9,380 nucleotides of DNA from Caryophanales bacterium UBA3668 (GTDB taxonomy: Bacteria; Bacillota_I; Bacilli_A; RFN20; CAG-826). The notes beneath the pieces are model-generated. The model was not told where the DNA came from, did not search any database, and worked only from the letters and a program-made list of their open reading frames with translations. Positions 1 through 6,391 of the stretch are shown one piece after another. The stretch covers positions 1 through 9,380 of the forward strand of contig DFJP01000070.1 of NCBI GenBank assembly GCA_002373085.1, in the 5' to 3' direction. Numbering within the stretch: the first letter of the stretch is position 1; the number at the start of each line of letters is the position of its first letter. The translations under genes were made by a program, and so were the position numbers.

Positions 1-452
1 GCAATTTCACCATGTGCTTTTAAATCTGGGTATGCTTCGATTGCAATGTTAATTGCTTTATTGATGTTTTCAATTTCAGCAGCTTGTCCATTTAAATCAC
101 CATTGCCTCTTGCTTTAGCAACTTCGACAAATGTTTCCTTATCTAAAGCGACTGCTTTGTCTAATAATTTAGCAGCGTTTTGGAGAATCATAACTCTTTG
201 TTCTAAGTAGTTATCGATTTGGGAAGCGTCGTGTTGGATCTTTTGTTGAAGTTTTGCTAAATAGTCAGCAGCTTTTCTTTTCTTGTAAAGCCAGATAAGT
301 CCACTGATGATTGGGAGTGGAAGAATCCATAAGACTACTTCGAAAACCTTACTGCCGGTTCCAACAGTAACAGGAATTTGCTTTGCAATAACGTTAACGT
401 CTTTGCCTTCTTGGAGAACTGGACCATTTAATTCATCGAGTTCATTTGCCAT
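1..452 (-). CDS. lemA: LemA family membrane protein (3' end cut by window edge)
   Basis: Reading down from the ATG at 452 gives 150 codons with no stop, so the C-terminus lies off the left edge. The protein opens with about 35 polar residues and has one membrane segment at about residues 36-56. A LemA-type helical domain follows: YLEQRV near residue 82, DKETFVEVAKARG near 104-116, and AIEAYPDLKAHGE near 137-149, which matches the family's conserved AYPDLKAN stretch. LemA proteins are membrane-anchored helical bundles of unclear biochemical role; in Listeria LemA is the source of an antigenic peptide. A strong SD (AAGGAGG, complement of 463-469) sits about 10 bases before the ATG and supports this start. 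It lies 38 bp after the 600-residue membrane protein on the same strand, with no terminator between, so the two are probably co-transcribed. The N-terminal segment before the membrane helix is longer than in classical LemA, where the helix is almost at the start. Confidence 0.85.
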   Translation of the reverse strand, partial: MANELDELNGPVLQEGKDVNVIAKQIPVTVGTGSKVFEVVLWILPLPIISGLIWLYKKRKAADYLAKLQQKIQHDASQIDNYLEQRVMILQNAAKLLDKAVALDKETFVEVAKARGNGDLNGQAAEIENINKAINIAIEAYPDLKAHGEI

Positions 453-462
453 AAATATTTTT

Positions 463-469
463 CCTCCTT
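463..469 (-). promoter_or_regulatory. Strong ribosome binding site of the LemA gene
   Basis: The minus strand reads AAGGAGG here, a full match to the anti-SD core, 10 bases before the ATG at 452. It fixes the LemA start, which is otherwise an edge-truncated frame. It also shows that this genome uses canonical SD sites, in contrast to the gene just upstream, which has none. Confidence 0.8.
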
Positions 470-490
470 ATTTATGTCTATTTAAATGTG

Positions 491-2293
491 CTATTTGTTT
501 TTTGGAATGAAGGACATAAGTCTCTTCTTGAATAGTATAGCACTACTATTACCAAATCTGTTAATAAGACCATTATATTTGCCGTTTGAGCAATCATCAT
601 TGTATTGGCTCTTATCGCTTTGAGTATCACTAACGACAAATGGGGTTGTCTTAGAGATTGGATTGTATTCGATCCAGTGAACTGGAACGTTATGCATATG
701 TCCATCTCCACCCATTGTTGGGACATAAGCAATTCTTTCAGTTCCAGAGAAGGAATAAGCGGTGATTGTACAAACATCACTATTCTCCTCTTCTTTTTCA
801 AAGGTGCTCTTTAAGATAACACCTTGAGAATATGTTGCTGGATGTTTAAATAAATTAATATCGTGTGAGTTAGCAGCACTTTCAACTTCCGCGTTTGTAG
901 TTTTACGTGAGAAGCTCTTTCCATAAATGTAATCTAATGATTTGTGTTGTTGATAGATTGGGATGGAAATAACAGGTGCTAAATCAAAGTAGACATCTTT
1001 GAGATATTTATCCGCATAATCAATAAAGAGTTTCTTTGCCACTTTATAATCGAAATGGATAAAGCTATCTGGATTCTTATCTAAGGAATCAGAGCCTTGC
1101 ATATGACCTGATTTAATATAGTTAAGAGTCTTTCTCTTTTTGAAGATGAAATCGTCACCAAATCCAACATCTTTACCTTTGAGAAGTTTGATCATGTTCT
1201 TTTGACCTAAAGGTGTGAATAATAAACGATATTCAACTTCGTTATCTCTATCTAAAGCATTAAATAATGCTTCAAATTCTTCATTATCAAGTCTCATGAA
1301 TGAGCCATCGCCTTTCATGAGGTCTTTTTTGACTTCTTTATCTAACTTTTTATCAAAGCTCTTAACATATTTTTCAATTTGCTTTTCATTCATGTTATTG
1401 ATGTCAGTTGGATAACGTGAGAATGAAAGTTTTGGAGCAGCGTCATTACCATAGATAAACCAAGTATCTAAATAATAATATGGTTCAGGTGCGGTATAGT
1501 ACGCGGTTAAGGTTTGAGTTCTTAATTCACGACGTGTTCCACCTTTGCCATCACTCACTGTGACCCAATATTGAATTGTAAGATGACCTTCATAACGATG
1601 GTCTCTCATTGATTGACAATAATTCTTTTCAAAAACAAATGGGTTACCTAAGATTGAGCCAGATTGAACATATAAAGAAGAAATATCTGGCTTTGTGTAG
1701 TGAGAATAACCATATTTCTCATGTAAATATTCATATTTAGCAGGATCAAATACTTGGTCTAATTGAATAAGAGGTGTGGTCTTGCTCATTAAGTTAGCCG
1801 CCATATTCCATTCATACAAACCATTGAGCTTCTTCATTGTTTCATAAGCATCGGCTTTGTGCTTATCGGCTTTAGCCTGGTGTTCATCGATTTCTTTCTT
1901 TAACTTAGAAATTTTCATAAATAAGAAAATGGTAAGGATGACGAAAGCAACACCACCAAGAACTAATCCGATGCCTCCACCAATTGCAGCACCAGTACCT
2001 AATGTTGCAGTATTGAGGAAGAACATCACTCCAGCAATAACTGCGCTAACTGCTAAGATGATTGACATTACAGCAAAGAAGATTCTTAAACCTCTTTTCT
2101 TCTTTAAGGTATTAACAATTTCTAATTCTTTGTAATGTTTTTTACAGTGATCTTGATTGAGTTCAACATTAACTTGCCCTTTTTCTGTAAGGTGGGCAAA
2201 ATACTCTACAGCGTTATTGTGAAAAGCGTCCTTTAAGCGATCCTTATACAATAGTAAAGGTTCAAGTAAATCAGTATTATTAAAAGTTTCCAT
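491..2293 (-). CDS. Uncharacterised 600-residue membrane protein paired with LemA
   Basis: I do not recognise a named family with certainty. Numbered from the ATG at 2293, the protein has a hydrophilic N-terminus of about 65 residues and two hydrophobic segments at roughly 69-93 and 102-128, the second rich in glycine (AAIGGGIGLVLGG). A Lys/Glu/Ala-rich helix likely to form a short coiled coil follows at 129-160. The remaining ~430 residues are soluble, rich in Tyr, Phe, Asp and Lys, and carry stretches such as GHLTIQYWVTVSDGKGG and FDLAPVISIPIYQ. I recall similar unnamed proteins in gut Firmicutes and Mollicutes, but cannot check this. No catalytic motif stands out. The gene precedes lemA by 38 bp, so it may be a partner of LemA at the membrane. 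A TTG at 2320 in frame would add nine residues, but it lies upstream of the predicted -10 box and lacks an SD, so the ATG is preferred. It ends with TAG. Confidence 0.8.
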   Translation of the reverse strand: METFNNTDLLEPLLLYKDRLKDAFHNNAVEYFAHLTEKGQVNVELNQDHCKKHYKELEIVNTLKKKRGLRIFFAVMSIILAVSAVIAGVMFFLNTATLGTGAAIGGGIGLVLGGVAFVILTIFLFMKISKLKKEIDEHQAKADKHKADAYETMKKLNGLYEWNMAANLMSKTTPLIQLDQVFDPAKYEYLHEKYGYSHYTKPDISSLYVQSGSILGNPFVFEKNYCQSMRDHRYEGHLTIQYWVTVSDGKGGTRRELRTQTLTAYYTAPEPYYYLDTWFIYGNDAAPKLSFSRYPTDINNMNEKQIEKYVKSFDKKLDKEVKKDLMKGDGSFMRLDNEEFEALFNALDRDNEVEYRLLFTPLGQKNMIKLLKGKDVGFGDDFIFKKRKTLNYIKSGHMQGSDSLDKNPDSFIHFDYKVAKKLFIDYADKYLKDVYFDLAPVISIPIYQQHKSLDYIYGKSFSRKTTNAEVESAANSHDINLFKHPATYSQGVILKSTFEKEEENSDVCTITAYSFSGTERIAYVPTMGGDGHMHNVPVHWIEYNPISKTTPFVVSDTQSDKSQYNDDCSNGKYNGLINRFGNSSAILFKKRLMSFIPKNK

Positions 2294-2329
2294 ATTCCAT
2301 ATTATATTTGAAATAATCAATATTTAAAA
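2294..2329 (-). promoter_or_regulatory. Promoter of the 600-residue membrane protein gene, apparently leaderless
   Basis: The minus strand has a perfect TATAAT at 2306-2301, with a weak -35 (TTTTAA, 2329-2324) 17 bp upstream. The usual 6-base gap after the -10 puts the transcription start at 2294 or 2293, where 2293 is the A of the ATG itself. No purine-rich SD precedes the ATG. The -10 match and the geometry are seen; the start point is inferred. Confidence 0.6.
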
Positions 2330-2340
2330 TAAATTCCGTA

Positions 2341-2354
2341 TATAATAGATGCGT
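2341..2354 (+). promoter_or_regulatory. -10 region of the YggS gene, apparently leaderless or nearly so
   Basis: A perfect TATAAT occupies 2341-2346. The expected start of transcription is near 2353, two bases before the ATG at 2355, and no SD is present. The alternative ATG at 2349 would lie upstream of that start and so outside the transcript. No convincing -35 is visible; the best candidates near 2317-2323 match three of six bases. They abut the -35 of the opposite promoter, so the two polymerase sites are back to back. Confidence 0.55.
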
Positions 2355-2987
2355 ATGCTTTCAAAAAACATTGATTCAATAATAAATAACCTCCCTAAAA
2401 GCGTCACTTTAGTAGCTGCTACTAAATATGTTGATTCGGATACAATGAGGGAATTATATTCTCATAACATAAAGGATTTTGGGGAGAATAGAGTTCAATC
2501 ATTTTTAACAAAATATGAAGAATTAAAGGACTTAAAAGACATAAAGTGGCACTTTATTGGACACCTTCAAAGAAACAAAGCAAAATCTATTTTAAATAAA
2601 ATAGATTATCTCCACTCCTTAGACAGTCTAGAACTCGCTCAAATTATTGAAAAAGAAAGAGAGACGCCACTAGATACCTTTATAGAAGTTTCTATTAACT
2701 TAGAGGAAAGTAAAAACGGAGTTCCATATTACGAGATTGATGAATTTGTTAATAAACTACTTCACAATAAAAAAGTCCACCTTGTTGGTCTAATGATGAT
2801 GGCCACAAAAGGGTCTATGGAAACAGAGCAACAATTTAGTAAACTCGCTAAATTAAGAGATGAATTAGAACAAAAATTCAATATCAAATTGCCTTATCTT
2901 TCTATGGGTATGAGTGATGATTATATCTCCGCTATCAAAGCAGGATCGACTCATGTGAGATTAGGTAGAATCCTCTACGATTTATAA
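2355..2987 (+). CDS. yggS: YggS/PROSC-type pyridoxal phosphate homeostasis protein
   Basis: This is a 210-residue single-domain alanine-racemase-fold protein of the YggS/YlmE/PROSC family (COG0325). These cytosolic proteins bind pyridoxal 5'-phosphate and keep its free level and amino-acid pools in balance; they are not racemases. Diagnostic stretches are VAATKYVD with the PLP-binding lysine (residue 24 from this start), FGENRVQ, WHFIGHLQRNKAK, GLMMMA, and the C-terminal LSMGMSDDYISAIKAGSTHVRLG, which forms the phosphate-binding end. The N-terminal helix is shorter than in most family members, which are about 220-235 residues. An ATG two codons upstream (2349) is possible, but the promoter position argues for 2355. 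The gene is transcribed away from the 600-residue membrane protein and ends in a two-way hairpin terminator. In many Firmicutes yggS sits beside sepF in the division cluster; here it stands alone. Confidence 0.93.
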   Translation: MLSKNIDSIINNLPKSVTLVAATKYVDSDTMRELYSHNIKDFGENRVQSFLTKYEELKDLKDIKWHFIGHLQRNKAKSILNKIDYLHSLDSLELAQIIEKERETPLDTFIEVSINLEESKNGVPYYEIDEFVNKLLHNKKVHLVGLMMMATKGSMETEQQFSKLAKLRDELEQKFNIKLPYLSMGMSDDYISAIKAGSTHVRLGRILYDL

Positions 2988-2993
2988 GCACAA

Positions 2994-3021
2994 AAAAGGG
3001 AATGCCAATGCACTCCCTTTT
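2994..3021. terminator. Two-way intrinsic terminator between converging genes
   Basis: AAAAGGGA (2994-3001) pairs with TCCCTTTT (3014-3021). An inner TGC/GCA stem closes a CAAT loop, with one A-C mismatch between the two stems. Read on the minus strand that mismatch becomes a G-U pair, giving an unbroken 12-bp stem, so the hairpin is better suited to stop minus-strand transcription from the gene at 3037-4278. It lies 7 bp past the yggS stop and 15 bp past the opposite stop and can serve both. Confidence 0.8.
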
Positions 3022-3036
3022 AAATTGATTTAAAGA

Positions 3037-4278
3037 TTATTGTTTTGCTTTTAATTCAGCTCTAATATCTTTAACCCAGTTATGTGCTTGTGGTTCACCT
3101 TCTTTGGTGATTCCATCTTTAGCAAATGCTTGTTCTGCTAATTCTTTAGCACGTTTAACTGACAAGTTAGATTTGACTTTAAGTAACGCTGGTACTTCTT
3201 CGTATGCAACTTTTTCACTTGCATCAACGATTGGATAAGTTGAATCAGCAAAGTCTTTTGGATTAAGAGCGTAGTAGACTTTTAGCATCTTACCAACGAT
3301 AGTAATTTTAACATATGCTTTACGGTGTAAGCGGAATGTATCACCACCAACAGAGACTCTACTTGAAGCACCATAAGCTAAGAATTCAGATTTAAGTTCA
3401 TTATATTTTTCTTGTAAATCTTTATCAGCCTTAACAATCTTATCAGCGAATGGAATTCTTTGAATTGAGAGTTTCTTTTGTTCATCTTCCACTGGTGCTG
3501 GAGCTGGTTCTGGTTTAGGTTCAACCTTTGGTTCAGGTTTTGGCTCTGGCTTTGGTTCAGGTTTAGGTTCAGCCTTTGGAGCAGTTCTTACTTCTCTAGC
3601 AATAACAATTCTATCGAGTTTATTAAGTTCTTCTTTAACGATTTCTCTAACCTTATTTAAGAGATCTTCTGTATCGATAGCAGGTTGAGCAGATTCTTCT
3701 TCCTTAGCTTCTTCCTCATCTTCGGTAAGTTCACCTTTATTAATTCTAATAGCGGTTCCAATACCTTTGACTAAGCAGACGATTGCTAACACTAAGAAAG
3801 CAACGTCAAGGATGAGTGTAACAAACACTCCTGCCATAATAAAGCCTGTATCAAAAGCTTTATTAGTATTTAATACTCTAAATCCGTGGGCAAAAAAGTC
3901 AATAATGCCACCAGTAAATCCGAAGACTGCTGGGACAACTAAAGCTGCTCCTAAAACCGCGCATTTAACTTTAATTCTTTTATTATGTTGAATAAGCGCG
4001 AGCGATAATGTAACAATAACAACCGCTGCTAACATGAATAAGTACGCAACAATGTTTGCAAGTACTTGACCAAGCATTTTCATGCTATGACCAACGTTTC
4101 CGCTATAGTCGAAAAGCATGGCGAATGTTCCGCTTGAAGGGAAGCCAACTTCGGCGCTATTAAGTGTTGGTGAAAGCATAATTAAAGAGTTTGTGAAAAT
4201 CGCAAACACCAATAATGCAATCAAAACACCAAAAGCCATTCTAGAAACATAATCAAATGTTCTGTGTTCTTTTATCAT
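3037..4278 (-). CDS. Four-helix membrane protein with Pro-Glu-Lys linker and C-terminal domain of unknown function
   Basis: The protein has 413 residues. Four hydrophobic segments are visible at about 14-36, 68-97, 105-131 and 146-173. An acidic, probably helical stretch follows (184-227, EEEAKEEE onward), then a proline-rich linker at 234-262 built on Glu-Pro-Lys-Pro repeats, and a soluble domain at about 270-390. That domain contains FRLHRKAYVKITIVGK, LKVYYALNPKDFADSTYP and LLKVKSNLSVKRAKEL. I recall the same domain in many unannotated gut Firmicutes proteins, often with other N-terminal modules, but I know no function for it. The order of parts suggests a membrane anchor, a stiff spacer and a sensing or binding head, probably cytoplasmic since no signal peptide or cysteine pattern is seen. 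The start is supported by an SD (AGAGGA, complement of 4286-4291) seven bases before the ATG. It appears to be a single-gene unit. Confidence 0.8.
   Translation of the reverse strand: MIKEHRTFDYVSRMAFGVLIALLVFAIFTNSLIMLSPTLNSAEVGFPSSGTFAMLFDYSGNVGHSMKMLGQVLANIVAYLFMLAAVVIVTLSLALIQHNKRIKVKCAVLGAALVVPAVFGFTGGIIDFFAHGFRVLNTNKAFDTGFIMAGVFVTLILDVAFLVLAIVCLVKGIGTAIRINKGELTEDEEEAKEEESAQPAIDTEDLLNKVREIVKEELNKLDRIVIAREVRTAPKAEPKPEPKPEPKPEPKVEPKPEPAPAPVEDEQKKLSIQRIPFADKIVKADKDLQEKYNELKSEFLAYGASSRVSVGGDTFRLHRKAYVKITIVGKMLKVYYALNPKDFADSTYPIVDASEKVAYEEVPALLKVKSNLSVKRAKELAEQAFAKDGITKEGEPQAHNWVKDIRAELKAKQ
3493..3579 (-). repeat. In-frame Glu-Pro-Lys-Pro coding repeat
   Basis: This stretch encodes residues 234-262 of the membrane protein. 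It is made of degenerate 12-bp units giving EPKP, with one EPKV variant and a PAPAP end. Alternating Pro and charged residues form an extended spacer like the one in TonB. Synonymous variation between the units (ggttca, ggctct, ggtttt on the plus strand) suggests that the protein pattern is maintained, not a recent DNA expansion. Confidence 0.75.
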
Positions 4279-4285
4279 ATGAAAA

Positions 4286-4332
4286 TCCTCTCTATACTAC
4301 TTTTATTGTATCTCACAGTTTTAGATATTCAA
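4286..4332 (-). promoter_or_regulatory. Promoter and ribosome binding site of the four-helix membrane protein gene
   Basis: The minus strand reads TTGAAT (4332-4327), a 16-bp spacer, then TACAAT (4310-4305): four of six and five of six consensus bases. Transcription should start near 4298, and the SD AGAGGA (4291-4286) follows at a normal distance from the ATG at 4278. The expected leader is about 20 bases. Confidence 0.55.
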
Positions 4333-4402
4333 GAGATTGATTTAATATTTTTCAATAAATTTTGTTTTTTTATAAGACTAAAACACAACATTTTTCTATG
4401 TA

Positions 4403-4507
4403 TATATCAAGAAACGGCGTTTTTTTAAAAATCTAAACACGCAAGAAACCCCTTCTTTTTTCTACTCGAGTAGTGAAAATACAAGAACACAAATATTTCT
4501 TGATATA
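4403..4507. repeat. Spaced 12-bp inverted repeat upstream of the ABC operon
   Basis: TATATCAAGAAA (4403-4414) and its exact reverse complement TTTCTTGATATA (4496-4507) face each other across 81 bp. The shared core CAAGAAA occurs once more in direct orientation at 4442-4448, and a near copy (CAAGAAC) lies at 4482-4488, making four copies within 100 bp. This could be a set of binding sites for a regulator of the exporter or the divergent membrane protein gene. In such AT-rich DNA some repetition is expected by chance, but a perfect 12-bp match is less so. Confidence 0.5.
4456..4479. promoter_or_regulatory. Palindromic operator-like site
   Basis: CTACTCGAGTAG (4462-4473) is a perfect 12-bp palindrome. 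Beyond one mismatch and one G-T position it extends through a T-run on the left and an A-run on the right to 24 bp. It sits in the middle of the spaced inverted repeat and about 76 bp before the -10 of the ABC operon. The T-flank is not placed after a gene end, so an operator is likelier than a terminator. The regulator is unknown. Confidence 0.4.
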
Positions 4508-4526
4508 CACTACATTTTTTATGCTC

Positions 4527-4568
4527 TTTATTAATAATTAATAAAGGGGTATAATCTCGTTTGAAAGG
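4527..4568 (+). promoter_or_regulatory. Promoter and ribosome binding site of the ABC exporter operon
   Basis: A perfect TATAAT lies at 4550-4555, with a weak -35 (TTTATT, 4527-4532) 17 bp upstream. Transcription should start near 4562, leaving a leader of about 19 bases that holds the SD AAAGG (4564-4568). The spacing of 12 bases to the ATG at 4581 is at the long end. The weak -35 fits a promoter that may need help or be controlled. Confidence 0.6.
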
Positions 4569-4580
4569 AAATATAACTTT

Positions 4581-5507
4581 ATGATTGATAATCAAATTAA
4601 TGTTGTAGAGACTCGTGAATTATCAAAAAAGTATGGCCAACAATTCGCTGTCGATAAAGTAAATATGCATATCAAAAAAGGCGCAATTTATGGATTCGTT
4701 GGCGAAAACGGAAGTGGCAAAACCACTATTATTCGTTTGCTTATGGGATTAGCCATTCCTACTAGTGGTGATTACGATTTGTTCTCTACTAATTTTAAGA
4801 GTAAGAAAATCTACAAAGTAAGAAATAAGATATCCGCTATTGTTGAAACTCCTTCTTTAGTGCCATCTATGACTGCAGTAGAAAATCTTAGGTATGCTTG
4901 TATGTATTATGGCTTAAATGCCGATAACGGAATCATTCAAGAATCTTTAAAAAATGTTGGGTTAGGAGATACTGGTTCTAAGAAAGTAAAAGACTTCTCT
5001 TTAGGTATGAGACAAAGATTAGGAATTGCCTTACTTTTGTTAAACAATCCTGATCTTATGCTTCTTGATGAACCAATGAACGGACTTGATCCAACTGGTG
5101 TTGCAGAATTAAGAGACCTTATTATCTCTTTAAATAAAAAGGGAATTACTTTCTTAATTTCTTCTCATATTCTTTCTGAATTAGAGAAAATTGCTACTCA
5201 CTATGGCTTTATCTCTCACGGCAAATTGCTCAAAGAGATTTCAACCGAAGATTTAATTGCAGAATGTAAGAAAGGCATCGATATCCGCTACTCTGATGTT
5301 AACAAGTTAGAATCCGCTGTAAAAGAAATTGGCATCAAAGAATATCGTGTCAGCTCTAATGGTGTCAGAATTTATGATGAAATCAAACCTTTAGATTTGT
5401 TAACCAAATTAGATAAAAAGGGTATTGAAGTCAATGACATTCGCACATCCGAAATGAGTGTTGAAGAATATTACTTAAACATGATTGGAGGTAGTGAAAA
5501 TGCATAA
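4581..5507 (+). CDS. ABC transporter ATP-binding protein, BcrA-like
   Basis: This 308-residue ATPase drives the membrane partner encoded next. It has Walker A GENGSGKTT (41-49), an ETPSLVPSMTAVENL block at 89-103 where the Q-loop glutamine is replaced by glutamate as in the BcrA subclass, signature SLGMRQ (140-145), Walker B LMLLDEP (159-165, catalytic Glu164), D-loop GLDP (168-171) and switch His196. The last 90 or so residues form the regulatory extension typical of ABC-2 exporter ATPases. Family members export peptide antibiotics (bacitracin, lantibiotics), lipids or unknown cargo; the substrate here cannot be read from sequence. The stop codon overlaps the permease start by 8 bp, so translation is coupled. 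No two-component system or GntR regulator gene is adjacent in the window. Confidence 0.93.
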   Translation: MIDNQINVVETRELSKKYGQQFAVDKVNMHIKKGAIYGFVGENGSGKTTIIRLLMGLAIPTSGDYDLFSTNFKSKKIYKVRNKISAIVETPSLVPSMTAVENLRYACMYYGLNADNGIIQESLKNVGLGDTGSKKVKDFSLGMRQRLGIALLLLNNPDLMLLDEPMNGLDPTGVAELRDLIISLNKKGITFLISSHILSELEKIATHYGFISHGKLLKEISTEDLIAECKKGIDIRYSDVNKLESAVKEIGIKEYRVSSNGVRIYDEIKPLDLLTKLDKKGIEVNDIRTSEMSVEEYYLNMIGGSENA

Positions 5508-6333
5508 TCTAATTAAAGCATCTTTATTTAAATTATTTAGAGATCGTACATTTATTGTTACCGCGATTATTGGTGTTATTATTGCTTTTTTCATGATCGG
5601 AGCATCTGCTTTAAGTAAATTCTTATCTGATGGAGTTGATTTTATCACCGGTGAATCATCATTTTTAACAGCGTTAACTCCAGGAAATAGTTTTGGTTTG
5701 ACTATTCCTATTAACTTAGTTGTTTTCACAGTCGGTGAATTCACTTACGGCACAGTTAGAAATAAGATTATCGCTGGACTTAGCAAAACCAAAGTTTATT
5801 TTGGCTTGTTTATTACTGGATTAGTATTTACATTTATTTTAGCAGCTGGTTATGCATTAATTACTATCGGCTTAACTTCCGCAATCACAGGATTCAATCC
5901 AGATAATATTGGCGGTGTTAAATTTATTTTCTTCTATATTGCTAATACTGTTCTTACTTACACATTTGTAACTGCTGTTTCAGTATTCTTCGCTTCACTT
6001 ATAAGAAACATCGGAGGATCCATCACTGTTTCTGTTATTTCAATGGTGTTCCTTAGTTTCTTACCATTTATTATTATGATGATTGAATTTTCTAATGGTA
6101 ATTATTCAATTGAACACTGGTCATGCTGGTTAAACCCTTTATATGTTATTGGCATATTTGGAAATAATGTTTCCACGTTATTCTCCTCATCTATTGGTAG
6201 CAGTTTAGGCGTTGGTTCTATATTTGACATTTCTAATACATTTATTGCCGCAGGAATTGTCACTCCAACATATTGGGCAATTATATTCATAGTGTTAGGA
6301 TTATTTGTCTTCAAACGAAGCGACGTTAAATAA
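5500..6333 (+). CDS. ABC-2 type permease, BcrB-like
   Basis: This 277-residue integral membrane protein has hydrophobic segments near residues 17-37, 65-85, 101-128, 142-166, 172-194 and 256-272, the six expected for the ABC-2 permease family. The GTVRNKIIAGLSKTKVYFG stretch (84-102), after the second helix, matches the conserved cytoplasmic coupling region of this family. An extracellular loop of about 60 residues rich in Asn, Ser and Gly lies between the last two helices. The start is set by SD GGAGG (5487-5491), eight bases before the ATG at 5500; upstream TTG and GTG codons in frame overlap that SD and are rejected. Together with the ATPase this makes a two-component exporter, with the permease presumably a homodimer. 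Confidence 0.9.
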   Translation: MHNLIKASLFKLFRDRTFIVTAIIGVIIAFFMIGASALSKFLSDGVDFITGESSFLTALTPGNSFGLTIPINLVVFTVGEFTYGTVRNKIIAGLSKTKVYFGLFITGLVFTFILAAGYALITIGLTSAITGFNPDNIGGVKFIFFYIANTVLTYTFVTAVSVFFASLIRNIGGSITVSVISMVFLSFLPFIIMMIEFSNGNYSIEHWSCWLNPLYVIGIFGNNVSTLFSSSIGSSLGVGSIFDISNTFIAAGIVTPTYWAIIFIVLGLFVFKRSDVK

Positions 6334-6348
6334 CATTTAAAACAAATT

Positions 6349-6377
6349 AAAACTAGGCAATTTCGCCTAGTTTTTTT
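6349..6377. terminator. Two-way intrinsic terminator after the ABC operon
   Basis: AAAACTAGGC (6349-6358) and GCCTAGTTTT (6365-6374) form a perfect 10-bp stem around the loop AATTTC, with a T-tract through 6377. It begins 16 bp after the permease stop. On the minus strand the same hairpin is followed by TTTTAATTTG, so it can also stop the acyltransferase operon coming from the right. Confidence 0.9.
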
Positions 6378-6391
6378 GTTGTTTTGATAAT

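Noticed and set aside
1857..2135. Plus-strand frame of about 92 codons opposite the 600-residue membrane protein
   Set aside because: It is the complement of the membrane-helix and coiled-coil coding region, and no start signals are visible.
2294..2320. TTG at 2320 as start of the 600-residue membrane protein, adding nine residues
   Set aside because: It has no SD, lies upstream of the perfect -10 box for the same gene, and the extra residues overlap promoter sequence; the ATG at 2293 fits better.
3493..3579. Short repeats as a possible CRISPR or intergenic tandem array
   Set aside because: The repeats are in frame, encode Glu-Pro-Lys-Pro, vary at synonymous positions and have no unique spacers.
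3478..3660. Plus-strand reading frame rich in Trp and Phe
   Set aside because: It is the antisense shadow of the Glu-Pro-Lys-Pro repeat; it has no SD and an implausible composition.
4443..4461. Stem-loop AAGAA-ACCCC-TTCTT followed by T residues as a terminator
   Set aside because: The stem is only five pairs, four of them A-T, and no transcript is expected to end here between two divergent promoters.
4279..4580. Riboswitch or T-box in the long non-coding stretch
   Set aside because: I see no conserved core, no stable GC-containing stem set and no terminator/antiterminator pair; the predicted ABC leader is only about 19 bases.
5485..5499. TTG or GTG start for the ABC permease upstream of 5500
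   Set aside because: These codons overlap the GGAGG ribosome binding site, which is correctly spaced for the ATG at 5500.
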